Source: Panax quinquefolius
Taxonomy: Eukaryota; Streptophyta; Magnoliopsida; Apiales; Araliaceae
NCBI GenBank assembly: GCA_020205615.1
Contig: CM035170.1
Span: 42,347,807-42,411,806, forward strand
DNA: 64,000 bases
Reading direction: 5' to 3'
A program made the translations under genes and the position numbers. The notes below the pieces were generated by a model that ran no database searches, was not told the origin of the DNA, and saw only the letters and a program-made list of their open reading frames with translations. This document shows, in pieces, positions 62,496-64,000 of this stretch. Numbering within the stretch: the stretch's first letter is position 1; every line of letters starts with the position of its first letter.

Positions 62496-63655
62496 AATAC
62501 CCCCAAACTTGAACCATTACTTGCCCTCAAGCAATGCATACTAATGAATAATGAAAAATGCAACTACATTACTATGCACTTAATTCTCACACTGTCCCAA
62601 CCATTATAGTAATCAAATCCAATTTGCCTCAAATGAAGTTTTTCTAGATTTGAGAATACAAATTCAACCCAAACTGCAGGCATAATGTCATATACGCAAA
62701 TAATTCACCAATGTTATACAGATGCTGTGTGTGTGTTGTGTTCGCCCAATACTTGATTTAGGTGTAGAATGCTCATGCTATCTTGCTCAAACCAGAAAAA
62801 TTATAGCATAAATCAATACTTATGTTTATATATGCGACATGAACTATTCCAACATCTTAAAATAAACTAAGGTTCAACAATGAGTTTATCTACTTTATTC
62901 TACTCACGAGGATGAATTTCGCTCTTTCTCGCGGTGTTTATTGCTATTTTTCTTTTCTTTCTTTTTCTACATGACTGTGCAATGTCTTACTCCATTAGGC
63001 ACACTGCTACCCCTTAGCGAGCTTTCGACCAACGACTCCCAGACCATGAAAGACCTTAGGGCACTAGGTGAGAGACAATCCCCAAGCGTTTCTACTCAAG
63101 TAGCTGTATTCCTAAATAAGACTAGCCATGCTATTTCTACTTTTCTTTTCTTTTCTTTTCTTTTTTTATTTTTTTATACACAGATACCCATGTTTTCCCA
63201 GAGTTTAAAACCCGATGTTTTATACAGTCTCACAACCACTTTTCACATATTTCTCTTTTTAACACTACATTTTTCCGTCGAGCAAAAGACACGTGTTTCT
63301 TATACCTATAAGTACTTATGAATCCATTTGTGCAAACCGAGAGCATGTATACAGTATTATGAATTTCGTTGAATAAAACATTATAACTCAACTCAAGTTA
63401 TCCAAAATATTCAGAATTCATTTAAAACTTCACTTTTATCATTGGCTAGACAAATTTTTTTCTAAACGGCAAGGACTGTGAGGTAAGCAACATGCAACTA
63501 TGTGCTAAAATGTAGAACTAAACATGAACATAAAAATTAAACTAATCATGTAAAACTAATAAAAAAAATTACTAACTACTACTACTACCTAATACCCCCA
63601 AACTTAAAATATTCAATGTCCCAATTGAATGAAGGTAAAAGGTATGAAAACTCCC
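62496..63655 (-). other. 3' untranslated part of element F
   Basis: Starts at the purine tract (TTTGGGGGTATT on the minus strand) and has no convincing coding frame. It has pyrimidine-rich runs (62944-62970, 63138-63170) and a second CCCCCAAACTTAAAATATTC motif at about 63595. Plant elements without pol often carry such AT-rich 3' regions. Confidence 0.5.
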
Positions 63656-64000
63656 CTAATTATCGGTGGTGCCACCCTCCTCGGGTGGTGAGTCCGGTGG
63701 TGGATATGGCAATGCTGTTCCAAAATAAGGCCATTCTTGTGTTGTTCCTTGTTACGCAAATGCTTCGGCTAGAGCCCTTGTGAGTCCCGTCGCAAATGTG
63801 CCCAAATTGTCGTACATGGCATCGACCTTGTGCTCCAACCTTCGGAGTTGTCGATCGCCATAGGTGGCACACGCGTGCGTGGACGGGCCCGCTTCGTCTG
63901 TTTGTGGGGGTTGTTGTTCTGGAAAAATAGGATGAATGATGAATCCTAGTCCGCGTGGATGCGGTACACCACCTGCCCAGTCTTTGAACTTTTCGATCGT
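63656..64000 (-). pseudogene. C-terminus of the element F protein, cut by window edge
   Basis: One frame runs from the window edge to TAG at 63656-63658, with one internal TAA near 63756. It includes FKDWAGGVPHP, a helical stretch (RQLRRLEHKVDAMYDNLG) and a proline-rich tail (LPYPPPDSPPEEGG). The mix suggests the end of a gag-like or plant-transposon-type protein. The family is not identifiable from this fragment. Confidence 0.5.

Noticed and set aside
62941..63321. Plus-strand frame of 126 codons rich in Phe and Leu
   Set aside because: It comes from pyrimidine-rich runs on the non-coding strand of element F; no start context or motif supports it.

Overview
This window is plant nuclear DNA made almost entirely of nested LTR retrotransposons. 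I found no intact host gene, no rRNA or tRNA gene and no bacterial-type feature. The evidence for a plant, probably a eudicot, is: Ty3/gypsy elements with chromodomain-like integrase tails, a Ty1/copia element with long LTRs, primer-binding sites matching the 3' end of initiator tRNA-Met, a hAT-type DNA transposon with an 8-bp target duplication, AT-rich spacers, and large coding non-autonomous LTR elements. The species cannot be fixed from the sequence.

Layout. (i) 1-5239: the 5' half of a minus-strand gypsy element (element 1), cut by the window edge. (ii) 5240-6159: a spacer with a near-perfect 145-bp-arm inverted repeat and an ATT-rich tract. (iii) 6160 onward: an older LTR of the same family (LTR A), split by three later insertions. 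The first is a complete gypsy element (element 2, 6731-17117, TSD GAGGA), which itself carries a 584-bp hAT element at 12451-13034 with TSD ATCATATG. The second is LTR B (17224-25936), which holds solo LTR C (17754-23934, TSD GTTTG), which in turn holds the inverted solo LTR D (20173-22908, TSD AGTTA). (iv) 27613 to the right edge: the third insertion into LTR A, a minus-strand non-autonomous LTR element that lacks pol and encodes a large lysine-rich and acidic protein. It is arranged LTR-body-LTR-body, a tandem with a shared middle LTR. Its first body is interrupted by a decayed copia element (34257-43391). Its second body is interrupted by gypsy element E (49488-60145, near-perfect TSD GTCAG/GCCAG) and, at 61050, by a further minus-strand LTR element (F) that runs off the window.

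How the parts relate. Elements 1 and 2 and LTRs A-D belong to one LTR family (start TGTAAGACC, end GGCGTCACA or a variant). Element E has the same pol order (protease, RT, RNase H, integrase, chromodomain-like tail) but a different LTR (TGTAACGCCC). Every pol region is broken by stops, frameshifts or deletions, so nothing here looks autonomous. Many stops in element 2 fit C-to-T or G-to-A change, as expected of methylated, silenced DNA.

Most worth following: a conserved GT-AG leader-intron candidate inside LTRs A, B, C and both LTRs of element 2, about 173-186 bp downstream of the TATA box; an extra ORF-bearing block found only in LTRs C and D; the tandem LTR-body-LTR-body structure; and the copia element whose LTRs are nearly identical although its coding region is wrecked.
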